From contig NZ_JAMWYX010000002.1 in assembly GCF_024305245.1 (NCBI RefSeq), forward strand, positions 248,001 through 312,000: a stretch of DNA of 64,000 nt, given 5' to 3'. This DNA is from Erythrobacter sp. Lineage in GTDB: Bacteria > Pseudomonadota > Alphaproteobacteria > Sphingomonadales > Sphingomonadaceae. Position numbers and translations under genes: made by a program. Shown here piece after piece: positions 48,416-56,926 of the stretch (positions are counted from its first letter, which is position 1; the number at the start of each line of letters is the position of its first letter). A model generated the notes under the pieces. That model did no database searches and was not told where the DNA came from. It worked only from the letters and a program-made list of their open reading frames with translations.

Positions 48416-48796
48416 ATGGCCAGCCTTCCGCCCGAACCGATTCTCCCCGCATCCGTTGCGCCGCTGATCGTGCGGCACGATCCGGCGGCGTTGGTGCAGC
48501 AATGGGAAGCGCTGCATTTGCAGGCGGCGCAGCTCGCCGCTCTGGCGCAGATCGCGTCCGAGAATGAACTCACCGCCTTTGCCCGACTGGCCGAACAGGC
48601 GCGGGGCTGGCAGCTCCAGCTGGCGGCGCAAGGGTTGGAGGATATCGCCGCGATGCTGCGGCCAGGCCTGGCGGCGCTCGCGACGCTTACCGCGCGCGGT
48701 CAGGATGCCGCTGCCCCGGCGCTGGCGCTGTGGCGAGAATTTCATGCGGCCCGCGCGAGCGTGCTGGCGTCGCTGCAGGTGGTCGAAGCGGTCTGA
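48416..48796 (+). CDS. Small helical protein of unknown function
   Basis: The 126-residue Ala/Leu/Gln-rich protein is predicted to be mostly helical, with a Pro-rich start (PPEPILPASVAP) and no signal peptide. Two long amphipathic helices are suggested by ALVQQWEALHLQAAQLAAL and AAMLRPGLAALATLTARG. No family is recognised. It is 60 bases upstream of mmcB on the same strand, but mmcB has its own SOS promoter. Confidence 0.55.
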   Translation: MASLPPEPILPASVAPLIVRHDPAALVQQWEALHLQAAQLAALAQIASENELTAFARLAEQARGWQLQLAAQGLEDIAAMLRPGLAALATLTARGQDAAAPALALWREFHAARASVLASLQVVEAV

Positions 48797-48821
48797 GCCC
48801 TTGCTGGCGCATTGTCGCCGC

Positions 48822-48850
48822 TTGACTGCGTTCCGCTTTCGTTCCAACGT
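48822..48850 (+). promoter_or_regulatory. SOS (LexA) box and promoter of mmcB
   Basis: GTTC-CGCTTTC-GTTC at 48830-48844 is an exact GTTC-N7-GTTC alphaproteobacterial LexA site. It ends 12 bases before the mmcB ATG and follows a -35-like TTGACT (48822-48827). Its position would block initiation, and mmcB belongs to the SOS regulon in Caulobacter. Confidence 0.75.
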
Positions 48851-48856
48851 TCCACC

Positions 48857-49360
48857 ATGCCTGACGTCGCTACTTCCGTGAATGATTCGCTGTGCGCAGC
48901 GGGGCTTTGCGCGACCGATGTCGCACGGGGGATTGCGCGGCTGTTTGCGCGCAATGACATCTGGTGCCTTGCCGAAGTGCCGATCCGCAACGGTCGCCGC
49001 GCCGATCTGATGGGGATTGATGCAAAGGGGCTGGTGGTGATTGTCGAGATCAAGGTGGCCCGCGCCGATCTGCTGGGCGATGCCAAGTGGCCCGACTATC
49101 TCGATTTCTGCGACCGTTTCTATTGGGGGCTGCCACCGGGACTCGATCGCGCGCCGCTGGACAGCGAGGCTTTCCGTCCGGAAACCTGCGGGGTGATCGT
49201 GGCCGACGGTTATGACGCGGAAATCCTGCGTCCCGCCGCACTCGCGCCGCTTGCCGCCGCGCGGCGCAAGGTCGAGGTCGAACGGCTGGCGCGAATCGCG
49301 ATGCGGCGTCACACCGGGCTGATCGATCCGCTCTGCGCCGCGCTCGATTCGCTGCCCTGA
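48857..49360 (+). CDS. mmcB: MmcB-family DNA repair protein
   Basis: The 167-residue product has a PD-(D/E)xK-like nuclease core: RNDIWCLAEVPIRNGRRADL, then VVIVEIKVARADLLGD with the ExK pair, and WPDYLDFCDRFYW. MmcB proteins are named for mitomycin C sensitivity in Caulobacter and act in damage tolerance. The ATG at 48857 is chosen from the conserved start region and the LexA box just before it; an in-frame ATG 15 codons earlier lies before the box. Confidence 0.9.
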   Translation: MPDVATSVNDSLCAAGLCATDVARGIARLFARNDIWCLAEVPIRNGRRADLMGIDAKGLVVIVEIKVARADLLGDAKWPDYLDFCDRFYWGLPPGLDRAPLDSEAFRPETCGVIVADGYDAEILRPAALAPLAAARRKVEVERLARIAMRRHTGLIDPLCAALDSLP

Positions 49361-49416
49361 ACGCTGCGCCGATTGAGGCTGTCGCGCGGCCGCGATTTGC
49401 GCCATACTCGGCAGCG

Positions 49417-50193
49417 ATGCTTCCGCCCGATCTGCCCACGCCGCTTGCCCTGCTGATCGTCAGCCTTACGGTCACTGCCATCGTCGCGCTGCGTTATGTC
49501 CTGTCGAGCGGTCTGTTCGCGCTGGCGACGGAGCGGATGCGGCCGGGGCTTTATGCCGGACGCAGCGCCCAGATCACCCGTGAGATCCGCTGGTCACTTC
49601 TCTCGGCGGCGATCTATGGTGCGCCTGCGGGGATCGTGCTGTGGGGCTGGCAGCATCGTGGCTGGACGCAGATCACGGCTGATTTTGCTGCGCTGCCAGT
49701 GTGGTATCACCCGCTGTCGGTGCTGATCTACCTGTTCGTGCAGGACACCTGTTTTTACTGGAGCCACCGCTGGATGCACAATCCGCGGCTGTTTCGCATT
49801 GCCCACGCCGTCCACCACGAAAGCCGCCCGCCAACCGCGTGGACCGCCATGAGCTTTCACCCGATCGAAGCGCTGACCGGCGCTGTTGTGGTGCCGGTGC
49901 TGGTCTTTTTCGTACCGATCAACATCGCGATGCTCGGCCTGGTGCTGACCATCGCCACGGTGATGGGCGTGACCAATCACATGGGCTGGGAGATCTTTCC
50001 GCGTTGGCTTGTTCATTCGTCGTTGGGGAATTGGCTGATAACCGCCAGCCATCACGAACGGCACCACGAGGAATATAAATGCAATTACGGCCTCTATTTC
50101 CGCGTGTGGGACCGGCTGTGCGGCACGGACAAGGGCCTGTCGCGGCGGATCGTCGCGGAGGCCGGACACCTTGGCAAAGCGGCCGCATCGTGA
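49417..50193 (+). CDS. Sterol desaturase/fatty acid hydroxylase-family membrane enzyme
   Basis: This 258-residue di-iron membrane protein has four or five hydrophobic helices. The histidine boxes of the superfamily are complete: HRWMH, HAVHH and HHERHH. Spacing and the NYGLYFRVWDRLCGTD tail fit the family. Bacterial members hydroxylate or desaturate carotenoids, fatty acids or sterol-like lipids. The product here is unknown, and carotenoid modification is possible in this group. The DUF2141 gene overlaps its stop by GTGA. Confidence 0.9.
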   Translation: MLPPDLPTPLALLIVSLTVTAIVALRYVLSSGLFALATERMRPGLYAGRSAQITREIRWSLLSAAIYGAPAGIVLWGWQHRGWTQITADFAALPVWYHPLSVLIYLFVQDTCFYWSHRWMHNPRLFRIAHAVHHESRPPTAWTAMSFHPIEALTGAVVVPVLVFFVPINIAMLGLVLTIATVMGVTNHMGWEIFPRWLVHSSLGNWLITASHHERHHEEYKCNYGLYFRVWDRLCGTDKGLSRRIVAEAGHLGKAAAS

Positions 50194-50627
50194 AGCTGGC
50201 CGCGCTCGCGCTGGCTGGAACGGCGGCGACGCTGGCCGCGGCTCCGGCGACGGCGGACGAGGTTGTGATCACGGTCACCGATCTGCGTTCTTCGAAAGGC
50301 GTGGTGCGGGCCTGCATGACCACTCGGGAGGATATCTTCCCCAAATGCATCAAGGATCCCGGCGCACACCGCACGGTGGTTCCGGCAGGCGACAAGATCG
50401 TGATCCGCTTTACCGGTGTGAAGCCCGGCAATTACGCCATCGCGCTACTGCATGACGAGAATGATAATGGCAAGGCCGACAGGGCGCTGGGGATGATGCC
50501 CAAGGAAGGCTACGGCTTCTCGCGCGATGCCCCGGTCAAGATGGCACCGCCCAAGTTCAGCGACGCGGTGTTCAGCCAGGGGAAGGGCACCAACCGGATG
50601 ACCATCCGGATGCGCTATTTCCTGTAG
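50190..50627 (+). CDS. DUF2141 secreted protein
   Basis: The 145-residue protein has a signal peptide (about 1-22, ending ATADE) beginning at a GTG that overlaps the previous stop codon (GTGA). The mature part has DUF2141 features: VVITVTDLRSSKGVVRACMT, ALLHDENDNGKADRA, and the Gly/Phe segment PKEGYGFSRDAP. It is probably a small periplasmic or surface beta-sandwich protein of unknown role. DUF2141 genes often sit with sterol-desaturase or carotenoid-type genes, as here. Confidence 0.85.
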   Translation: MKLAALALAGTAATLAAAPATADEVVITVTDLRSSKGVVRACMTTREDIFPKCIKDPGAHRTVVPAGDKIVIRFTGVKPGNYAIALLHDENDNGKADRALGMMPKEGYGFSRDAPVKMAPPKFSDAVFSQGKGTNRMTIRMRYFL

Positions 50628-50667
50628 CGCGCCCTGCATTGGCTTCGCGCCGCAATCGCTCTGCTAT

Positions 50668-50683
50668 TTAACGTGATGTTTAC
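50668..50683 (+). promoter_or_regulatory. Near-consensus CtrA-like site
   Basis: TTAACGTGATGTTTAC differs from TTAA-N7-TTAAC at one base of the second half. It lies 54-69 bases upstream of the PAS-domain protein gene. The site is weaker than the one at 20402. Confidence 0.3.
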
Positions 50684-50736
50684 CACACCGCGCCAGAACA
50701 GCCTGGATAACTGTTCACTAAGGGGCGAAAAAAGCC

Positions 50737-52398
50737 ATGGATACTTTGCGTGGCCCATTCGATTCCGGCGAGGCTGCCGATCCGGCCGGGCTGACGTCGG
50801 ATCACGGTTGGGATGCAACCGAGGACGACAGCCCCAATACCGCGAATTCGCGCGACCTGCCGCCTGATTCGATCGGTCAGGACGAGCGCCGGATGCAGGT
50901 GCGCGCCTATAATCATTGGGCGAGCCTGCTGGGCGAGCGGATGTTCCCGCTGATCGACGACCTCGATCCCGCCAATCTGCCCGATTTCGGCCCCTACGGT
51001 GTGCTGCTCGACTTCAGCACTGGCATCGAAGATCCGGCTGTGCGCTTCCTTGGTGACAAGCTGGCGCAGGAATGTGGCGGTCTCGGCGCGATCAACCGTC
51101 TTTCCGATGTTCCGCCGCGTTCGCTGCTGAGCCGGATCACCGATCACTATATGCAGATTCTCGCCAATCAGGCGCCGATCGGCTTCGAGGCCGAATTCTT
51201 CAATCAGCGCGGCGTGGAGATCCTCTATCGCGGCATTCTGCTGCCCTATTCCAGCAATGACGAGACCATCGACTTCATCTATGGCGTTATCAACTGGAAG
51301 GAAATGGCCGACCAGCTGACAGCGGACGAACTGCTGCTGGAGATCGATCAGGCCCTTGAACTCGGGTCCGATCTGGAAATGGCCGAAGAACCCTGGCGCC
51401 GCACGGCCGATCCGGTCACCGACTGGGCGGATTCGCCTGCGCACGAAGCCGACGATGCCTTCGCCGTTTCGAGCGACGACGCCGACGAGCGTTCCGGATA
51501 TGGGGACGACCCCCTCTCGCTCCCCGACTTCGCCGCCTATTCGCTCGATAGTGACGAGGAATACGACGAGGACGAAGAAGACGAGGACACCAGCGCCGGC
51601 TACAGCTTCGCCTCGCTCGCCGATTACGTCGAGGCGCCTACCAAAAAGGCGATCGATCCGACTGTCCTGCCTTACAATCCGGCAGCCGATGCGGCATTCG
51701 ATGCGCCTTACGCGGTCGGATATGACGAAAGCTTCGATGCGAACGAACCCGCTGCCGCAGAGCCCGCGCTCCCCGTCGCCGAACTGACGGAAGATGCAGG
51801 TCTGTACGATTGGCTCGCCGCCGCGCGCGAACTCGCTCACACCGCGAACACCACCGAAGACCGCAGCCGGGCTACGCTTTATGAAGCGGTCAGCCGGGCT
51901 TACGACTTCTCGCTCGCAGCCGAGGCCGCGCCCGAGGATTACGCCGAACTGATCGCCGAAAGCGGCCTGACCATGCAGGACCGTGCGCCCATGACCCCGG
52001 TGGTCAAGCTCGTGTTCGGGCATGATTACGACAAGACCCGCCTGACCGAATATGCCGCCGTGCTGACCCACGCCCGACGCCTGCAGCTTGAACGCGGGAG
52101 CCTGTCGCGCTTCCTCGGCGAGGCCGAAGGCGGATTGAAGGGTGTGGTCAAGGCCGAACGCCGCCTGCGCCGTGAGGAGCAGGGCAAGGCGATCGAGGAC
52201 GAAAAGGGTGTTCGCGCCGCGCTGGCGAAGAAACTGCGCGCGCTCGAAGCATTGACGCTGGAAGCGCTCGCCGCCGATGGGCCGGAATTCGCGCTGGTGC
52301 TGGTGCGCCGCGATGCCGCTGGCAACGTGGTGGTCTTGGGCGAACTGCCCGAGGACGTGCCGCAGATCGAACGGGCCGCGAAGAAGCTCGTGGGCTGA
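50737..52398 (+). CDS. PAS-domain protein with long acidic disordered region
   Basis: The 553-residue protein has no signal peptide. Residues about 50-195 resemble the PAS_5 (DUF1488-like) family fold (LIDDLDPANLPDFGPYGVLL, GAEFF-type GFEAEFFNQRGVEILYRG). Residues 195-350 are highly acidic and probably disordered (DSDEEYDEDEEDEDTS). The C-terminal part has helical segments ending with a charged coiled-coil-like stretch (LKGVVKAERRLRREEQGKA). No output domain is recognised. It may be a signalling adaptor, but this is not established. Confidence 0.75.
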   Translation: MDTLRGPFDSGEAADPAGLTSDHGWDATEDDSPNTANSRDLPPDSIGQDERRMQVRAYNHWASLLGERMFPLIDDLDPANLPDFGPYGVLLDFSTGIEDPAVRFLGDKLAQECGGLGAINRLSDVPPRSLLSRITDHYMQILANQAPIGFEAEFFNQRGVEILYRGILLPYSSNDETIDFIYGVINWKEMADQLTADELLLEIDQALELGSDLEMAEEPWRRTADPVTDWADSPAHEADDAFAVSSDDADERSGYGDDPLSLPDFAAYSLDSDEEYDEDEEDEDTSAGYSFASLADYVEAPTKKAIDPTVLPYNPAADAAFDAPYAVGYDESFDANEPAAAEPALPVAELTEDAGLYDWLAAARELAHTANTTEDRSRATLYEAVSRAYDFSLAAEAAPEDYAELIAESGLTMQDRAPMTPVVKLVFGHDYDKTRLTEYAAVLTHARRLQLERGSLSRFLGEAEGGLKGVVKAERRLRREEQGKAIEDEKGVRAALAKKLRALEALTLEALAADGPEFALVLVRRDAAGNVVVLGELPEDVPQIERAAKKLVG

Positions 52399-52454
52399 CC
52401 GCCAACGCTTGCTTCAGTTTGAGTTCAGGCGGAATCGCGGTAGGGTCGCACACA

Positions 52455-53822
52455 ATGCGCTCCTCCCGCTCCCTGTTCGCCAAAACTCTCGCGCTGTTCG
52501 CCTGCGTAGCTGCTGCTGTGCAGCCTGTGGCGGCGCAATCGATCCTGCGCGATGCCGAGACCGAAGCGCTGCTGAACGACATGGTCGCTCCGCTGGTCGA
52601 GGCGAGCGAGTTGGAACCGGGCAATGTCGAACTGGTGCTGATCAACGACGGGTCGATCAACGCCTTCGTCGCAGGTGGGCAGGCGATCTACGTCCATGCC
52701 GGTCTGCTTAATGCCGCCGATACTGCCAACGAGGTTCAAGGCGTTCTCGCGCATGAATTGGGCCACATCACGGCAGGCCACGTGGTGCGCTTTGAGGAGC
52801 GGACCAAGGCCGCCAACGGCATCTCCATTCTGTCGCTGCTGATCGGCGTCGGTGCGGCGCTGGCCGGTGCCGGCGACGCGGCGATGGGGGCGATGATGGC
52901 GGGCCAGCAAGCCGCGCTCGGCAGCTTCCTCTCCTTCAATCGCAATCAGGAAGCTTCGACCGATCTCGCGGGTGCGCGCTATCTTTCGGGCGCGGGGATT
53001 TCTGGCCGCGGGATGATCAGCTTCTTCGAGAAGCTGCGCAATTTCGAGATTCGTCGCGGCTACAGCCAGGCCGATGATGCGGCTTATATGCGCACGCACC
53101 CGCTTTCGGGTGACCGTGTGCAGACGCTGCGCCTGCTGCTGGAAGAAGACGCGGCGTGGGAGACGCCCGACGATGCCGCGCTGCAGGAACGTTTCCTGCG
53201 CGCCAAGGCCAAGCTTTACGGCTATCTGGCCGAGCCGCGCCGCACGCTGACCTATTTTCCGCCCAGCGATACCAGCGTGCCCGCGCGCTATGCCCGCGCC
53301 TATGCCTATCACAAGGACGCACGGGTCGATCTGGCACTTGCGGAAGCCGATGCCTTGCTCGCGCTTGAGCCGGAGAACCCCTATTTTCTCGAACTGAAGG
53401 GGCAGGTGCTGCTCGAATCAGGGCGGCCGATGGAGGCGCTCGATCCGCTACGGCGCGCGACCACGCTCAGCCGTGCCCATCCGCTGATCGCCGGTGTCTT
53501 CGGACATGCACTGATCGCCACCGAGGACGAGGCCAATTTCGCCGAGGCCGAGCGGGTGCTGCGTGCGTCGGTTGCGCGGGATCGCTATAATCCCTTTGCT
53601 TGGTACCAGCTCGGCGTGGTCTATGCGGCGCAGGGCGACATTCCGCGTGCGCGCCTCGCCAGCGCCGAACAATTGGTGATGAACCGCCGCTATCCCGAAG
53701 CGCTGCAGAACGCTCAGGCGGCCGAGGCGAACCTGCCCTATGGCTCGCCCGACTGGATTCGCGCACAGGATGTTGCGCTCGAAGCGCGCGCCGAACTGGA
53801 ACGTCTGCGCGACGAGCGCTAG
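52455..53822 (+). CDS. Periplasmic M48 metalloprotease with TPR repeats (BepA-like)
   Basis: The 455-residue product has a signal peptide (about 1-27, ending VAAQ) and the zinc motif HELGH at 100-104. The third ligand is the Glu in NQEASTDLAG. A loop of Gly/Ala membrane-like sequence (LLIGVGAALAGAGDAAMG) follows the zinc motif, and a C-terminal TPR region covers about 255-440. This order is that of BepA/YfgC, which assembles or degrades outer membrane proteins such as LptD. It is first of three exported-protein genes (DsbA-like, second metalloprotease) in one direction. Confidence 0.93.
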   Translation: MRSSRSLFAKTLALFACVAAAVQPVAAQSILRDAETEALLNDMVAPLVEASELEPGNVELVLINDGSINAFVAGGQAIYVHAGLLNAADTANEVQGVLAHELGHITAGHVVRFEERTKAANGISILSLLIGVGAALAGAGDAAMGAMMAGQQAALGSFLSFNRNQEASTDLAGARYLSGAGISGRGMISFFEKLRNFEIRRGYSQADDAAYMRTHPLSGDRVQTLRLLLEEDAAWETPDDAALQERFLRAKAKLYGYLAEPRRTLTYFPPSDTSVPARYARAYAYHKDARVDLALAEADALLALEPENPYFLELKGQVLLESGRPMEALDPLRRATTLSRAHPLIAGVFGHALIATEDEANFAEAERVLRASVARDRYNPFAWYQLGVVYAAQGDIPRARLASAEQLVMNRRYPEALQNAQAAEANLPYGSPDWIRAQDVALEARAELERLRDER

Positions 53823-53857
53823 GCTGGTAACTTACCCCTGCTCTTGACGGAAAATCT

Positions 53858-54550
53858 ATGCCCCCATCATCCTTGCGCAACACGCTGCTGACTGCGCTTG
53901 TCGCGCTGGTGTTCGGCTTTCTCGGCGCGGCGATCTGGTCCTATGCCGGGCTCGCCGACAACCGCACCCGTAGCTTTCTGCTCGCCAATCCCGACATGCT
54001 GCCGCAGATGGTCGAAGCCTATGAGGCGCAGGAGGCCGAAAAGCGGCTGGCTGACATGGGCGGCGAGGTATTCGATCCGTTCCCCGGCGTGGTGCTTGGC
54101 AACCCGCAAGGCTCGAAGGTGCTGGTCGAGTTTACCGACTATAACTGCCCCTATTGCGAGGCTAGTCTGAAGGACGTGACCCGGCTGGTGGCCGAGGATC
54201 CCGACCTGAAAGTGGTGATCCGCGAATGGCCGATCTTCGAAGGCAGCGATGCCGCTTCGCGCATGGCGCTCGCGGCGGGCCTGCAGGGCAAGTATGATGC
54301 CTTCCACAAGGCGATGTTCCGGCTCGGCGATGTGCGCGCCGCCGCAGCGGAGGCAGGGCTGGACATGAACCGGGCCGAGGCCGATGCGGCGTCGGACGCA
54401 GTCTCTGCCGAGATCGCCAACAACCTCGAACTGGCGCGTGCGCTCGGCTTCAGCGGCACCCCGGCCTGGATCGCAGGGCGCAAGCCGATTGGCGGCGCGG
54501 TGGGTTACGACGCGTTGAAGGCCGCGCTGGACGCGGGCAACGCGGGATGA
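53858..54550 (+). CDS. DsbA-family thiol:disulfide oxidoreductase
   Basis: The 230-residue protein has one N-terminal membrane anchor (about 8-30), so the domain is periplasmic. The active site Cys97-Pro-Tyr-Cys100 lies in FTDYNCPYCEASL. The cis-Pro loop is SGTPAWIAG. The layout with an N-terminal helical segment (RSFLLANPDMLPQMVEA) is like ScsC/Com1-type DsbA proteins. The gene overlaps the next by ATGA, so disulfide formation in its neighbours' products may be the purpose. Confidence 0.93.
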   Translation: MPPSSLRNTLLTALVALVFGFLGAAIWSYAGLADNRTRSFLLANPDMLPQMVEAYEAQEAEKRLADMGGEVFDPFPGVVLGNPQGSKVLVEFTDYNCPYCEASLKDVTRLVAEDPDLKVVIREWPIFEGSDAASRMALAAGLQGKYDAFHKAMFRLGDVRAAAAEAGLDMNRAEADAASDAVSAEIANNLELARALGFSGTPAWIAGRKPIGGAVGYDALKAALDAGNAG

Positions 54551-55581
54551 TGCGACGGATTAGGTGCTGGCGCTCGGCTCTGGGGGGAGCGGCGGGCATC
54601 GCAGCATCGCTGGCCGCACCACTTGCCGCAGCAACCGATGTGCCGAAGATTGATGCCGCAGCAGAACGTGCCGCGATCGGCGTTTATCAGGACGCCGACC
54701 AACGCTTGCAGGATATCGGCTGGACCCTTGCACGCGGGAATGTCGGCTTTTGCCCGCGGGTGGTCCCGTCGATCGGTCTGCAATTGCAGGACATGGCGAG
54801 CTATGGCGCGCCCGCAATTGCGCGCGCCGCACTCGGCCTGATGGGCGATTTCGCGGTGCAGACCGCCGCGCGCGGCTCACCCGCAGCGCTGTCGGGCGCG
54901 TTTGCACGCAATCGCGAGATCGTAAGGCTGGAGCGTTTCGATCCAAACCAATGGCCCACCACCACTCCGGCGATGAACTGGCACCGGCTGGTATGGGCGC
55001 ATGACCATATCGAAGCGATGCTGACCGAACACGGCGGCATCGCGATCGGCTTTGCCGATGGCGAGGAGGCGCGGGTCACTCCGGTCGAGGTCTGCGCCAC
55101 CCGTTTCGAACTGATGGGTGACGGCGGCAAAGCGGTTGCCGACGGTACGCGCGTGGTCATCGGAATCGATTTCCCCGCCTTCGCCTACCCCGAAGAGGAT
55201 GTTTTCGCGGCCCTAGTCGCGCATGAACTGGCGCACAACTTTCTCGAACACGACGCATGGCTGGATCGCAACCGGCGCACCCGCCGCCACGTGCGCCGTA
55301 CCGAACGCGAGGCCGACCGGCTGATGCCGTGGCTGCTCGCCAATGCCGGGTATGATCCGGCCGCGGCGGTGACCTTCATGACCCGCTGGGGATCGCGCCA
55401 CGATGCCGGGATCCTGATGATCCGCGATCACGACGGCTGGGACGAGCGCGCCGAATTCATCGAAGGCGAACTGCCGTTGGTCGCCGAACGGATGGCAAGC
55501 GAGGGCAGGGCCGACTGGCGCACGCACTTCGCGCGCGAAATCGATCCGGCAAAGGGGCTCGAGACCGCACAAGCCGAGTAA
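54547..55581 (+). CDS. Secreted M48-like metalloprotease
   Basis: The 344-residue protein has a signal peptide (about 1-29, with ending LAAAT) and the zinc motif HELAH at residues 226-230 in LVAHELAHNFLEHDAW. A Glu in READRLMPWLLANAGYDP can be the third ligand, as in M48 peptidases. Two Cys (FCPRVV and EVCATRFEL) could be disulfide-bonded. The start overlaps the DsbA gene by four bases. Substrate unknown; probable envelope protein turnover. Confidence 0.85.
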   Translation: MMRRIRCWRSALGGAAGIAASLAAPLAAATDVPKIDAAAERAAIGVYQDADQRLQDIGWTLARGNVGFCPRVVPSIGLQLQDMASYGAPAIARAALGLMGDFAVQTAARGSPAALSGAFARNREIVRLERFDPNQWPTTTPAMNWHRLVWAHDHIEAMLTEHGGIAIGFADGEEARVTPVEVCATRFELMGDGGKAVADGTRVVIGIDFPAFAYPEEDVFAALVAHELAHNFLEHDAWLDRNRRTRRHVRRTEREADRLMPWLLANAGYDPAAAVTFMTRWGSRHDAGILMIRDHDGWDERAEFIEGELPLVAERMASEGRADWRTHFAREIDPAKGLETAQAE

Positions 55582-55666
55582 ACACTGCGCCGAGCCGTGT
55601 CAGGCCAGCGACCATCCATGCGAATTGCGGTGCGGAAAAGGCGGAAATGGGCTAGACGGGCAAGTT

Positions 55667-56926
55667 ATGGCAGTGCTCCAGATCCAGCCGGCGCCGTTCT
55701 TCGCCAGCAAGAACCGGGCGTTCTGGAACCTCCAGCTGGCGGGGTGGGGCGGTGCATTCGTCTTCCGCGCGGTGGTCGCTGTCGCCAATGATCAGCCGCT
55801 CGATCTGCTTGCGCTGGTCATGGTCACCACCATTACCGGCTTTTCGATCAGTCTCATTCTCTCGGTCATCTATCGCAAGCTGATCCAGCAACAGCCGCTT
55901 GTCACCTGGGGCCTTACCGCGCTGGTGCTGATGCTGGCGGTGATACTGCACGCCTCGATCGACGCCTGGGTCCACGGCGTCTATTACGCGGGCAGCCGCG
56001 AGACGACGTTTGCCCAGCGTTTCATCGGCCTGTCTTTCATCCCGCTGGCGCTGCTGGCTGGGTGGAGCGCGCTGTATTACGCGATCAATTTCTTCCTCAC
56101 GGTGGAGCGGCAGGCTGACCGGCTCGAACGGCTGGAGGCGCAGGCCACCGCCGCGCAGCTCGCCATGCTGCGTTACCAGCTCAATCCGCACTTCCTGTTC
56201 AATACGCTCAACTCGATCAGCACGCTGGTGCTGCTGAAACAGACCGAGCCCGCCAACGCGATGCTCACGCGGCTATCGGGCTTCCTGCGTCACACGCTGA
56301 TCGGTGAGCCGGGCAGTCAGGTGACCCTGGCGCAGGAGATCGAGACGCTGCAGCTCTATCTCGATATCGAGCGGATGCGGTTCGAGGAGCGGCTGCGTAC
56401 CCATTTCGAGATCGACGACGCGGCGCTCGGTGCGCAATTGCCTTCGATGCTGCTGCAACCGCTGGTCGAAAACGCGATCAAATATGCTGTGAGCCCGCAG
56501 GAAGAAGGCGCGCGTATCTCGCTCACCGCGCGGGTCATCGGAGACCGGCTGCGGCTGACGGTGGAGGATACCGGGCCGGGCGTGGACGAGCCGCTATTGT
56601 TCGACCGGATGGACGCCGCCGGGTTGCGCGCTGAAATGCGCGCCGGTCATGCGCCGGGCCAGCCGGTTTCGACCGGCGTCGGCCTCGCCAATATCCGCAA
56701 CCGGCTGATGCAGGCTTACGGCGATAGCCAGCTGTTCGAAACCCGCTCCGAACCCGGCGGCGGTTTTACCGTGCTGATCGAAATCCCTTACACCCGCGCA
56801 AGCGAACCCGAATTGCAGGCCCCCCCGGCTTCGGCCCCAACGCCTGCGCCAGAGGGGGGAACCGCAAAGGTCATCCCCCTCAACCCCCCGCAACCCCCCC
56901 AACGAAACTTCGGAACCCCCGCATGA
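55667..56926 (+). CDS. LytS/YehU-type sensor histidine kinase
   Basis: The 419-residue kinase has four membrane helices in residues 20-150 and a short coiled-coil linker. The His_kinase domain contains His175 in QLNPHFLFNTLN, and an HATPase_c domain follows (PLVENAIKYAV, VEDTGPG, GVGLANIRNRL). The last 40 residues are Pro/Ala-rich. The family partners with LytTR regulators, and such a gene follows with ATGA overlap. The stimulus is unknown. Confidence 0.93.
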   Translation: MAVLQIQPAPFFASKNRAFWNLQLAGWGGAFVFRAVVAVANDQPLDLLALVMVTTITGFSISLILSVIYRKLIQQQPLVTWGLTALVLMLAVILHASIDAWVHGVYYAGSRETTFAQRFIGLSFIPLALLAGWSALYYAINFFLTVERQADRLERLEAQATAAQLAMLRYQLNPHFLFNTLNSISTLVLLKQTEPANAMLTRLSGFLRHTLIGEPGSQVTLAQEIETLQLYLDIERMRFEERLRTHFEIDDAALGAQLPSMLLQPLVENAIKYAVSPQEEGARISLTARVIGDRLRLTVEDTGPGVDEPLLFDRMDAAGLRAEMRAGHAPGQPVSTGVGLANIRNRLMQAYGDSQLFETRSEPGGGFTVLIEIPYTRASEPELQAPPASAPTPAPEGGTAKVIPLNPPQPPQRNFGTPA

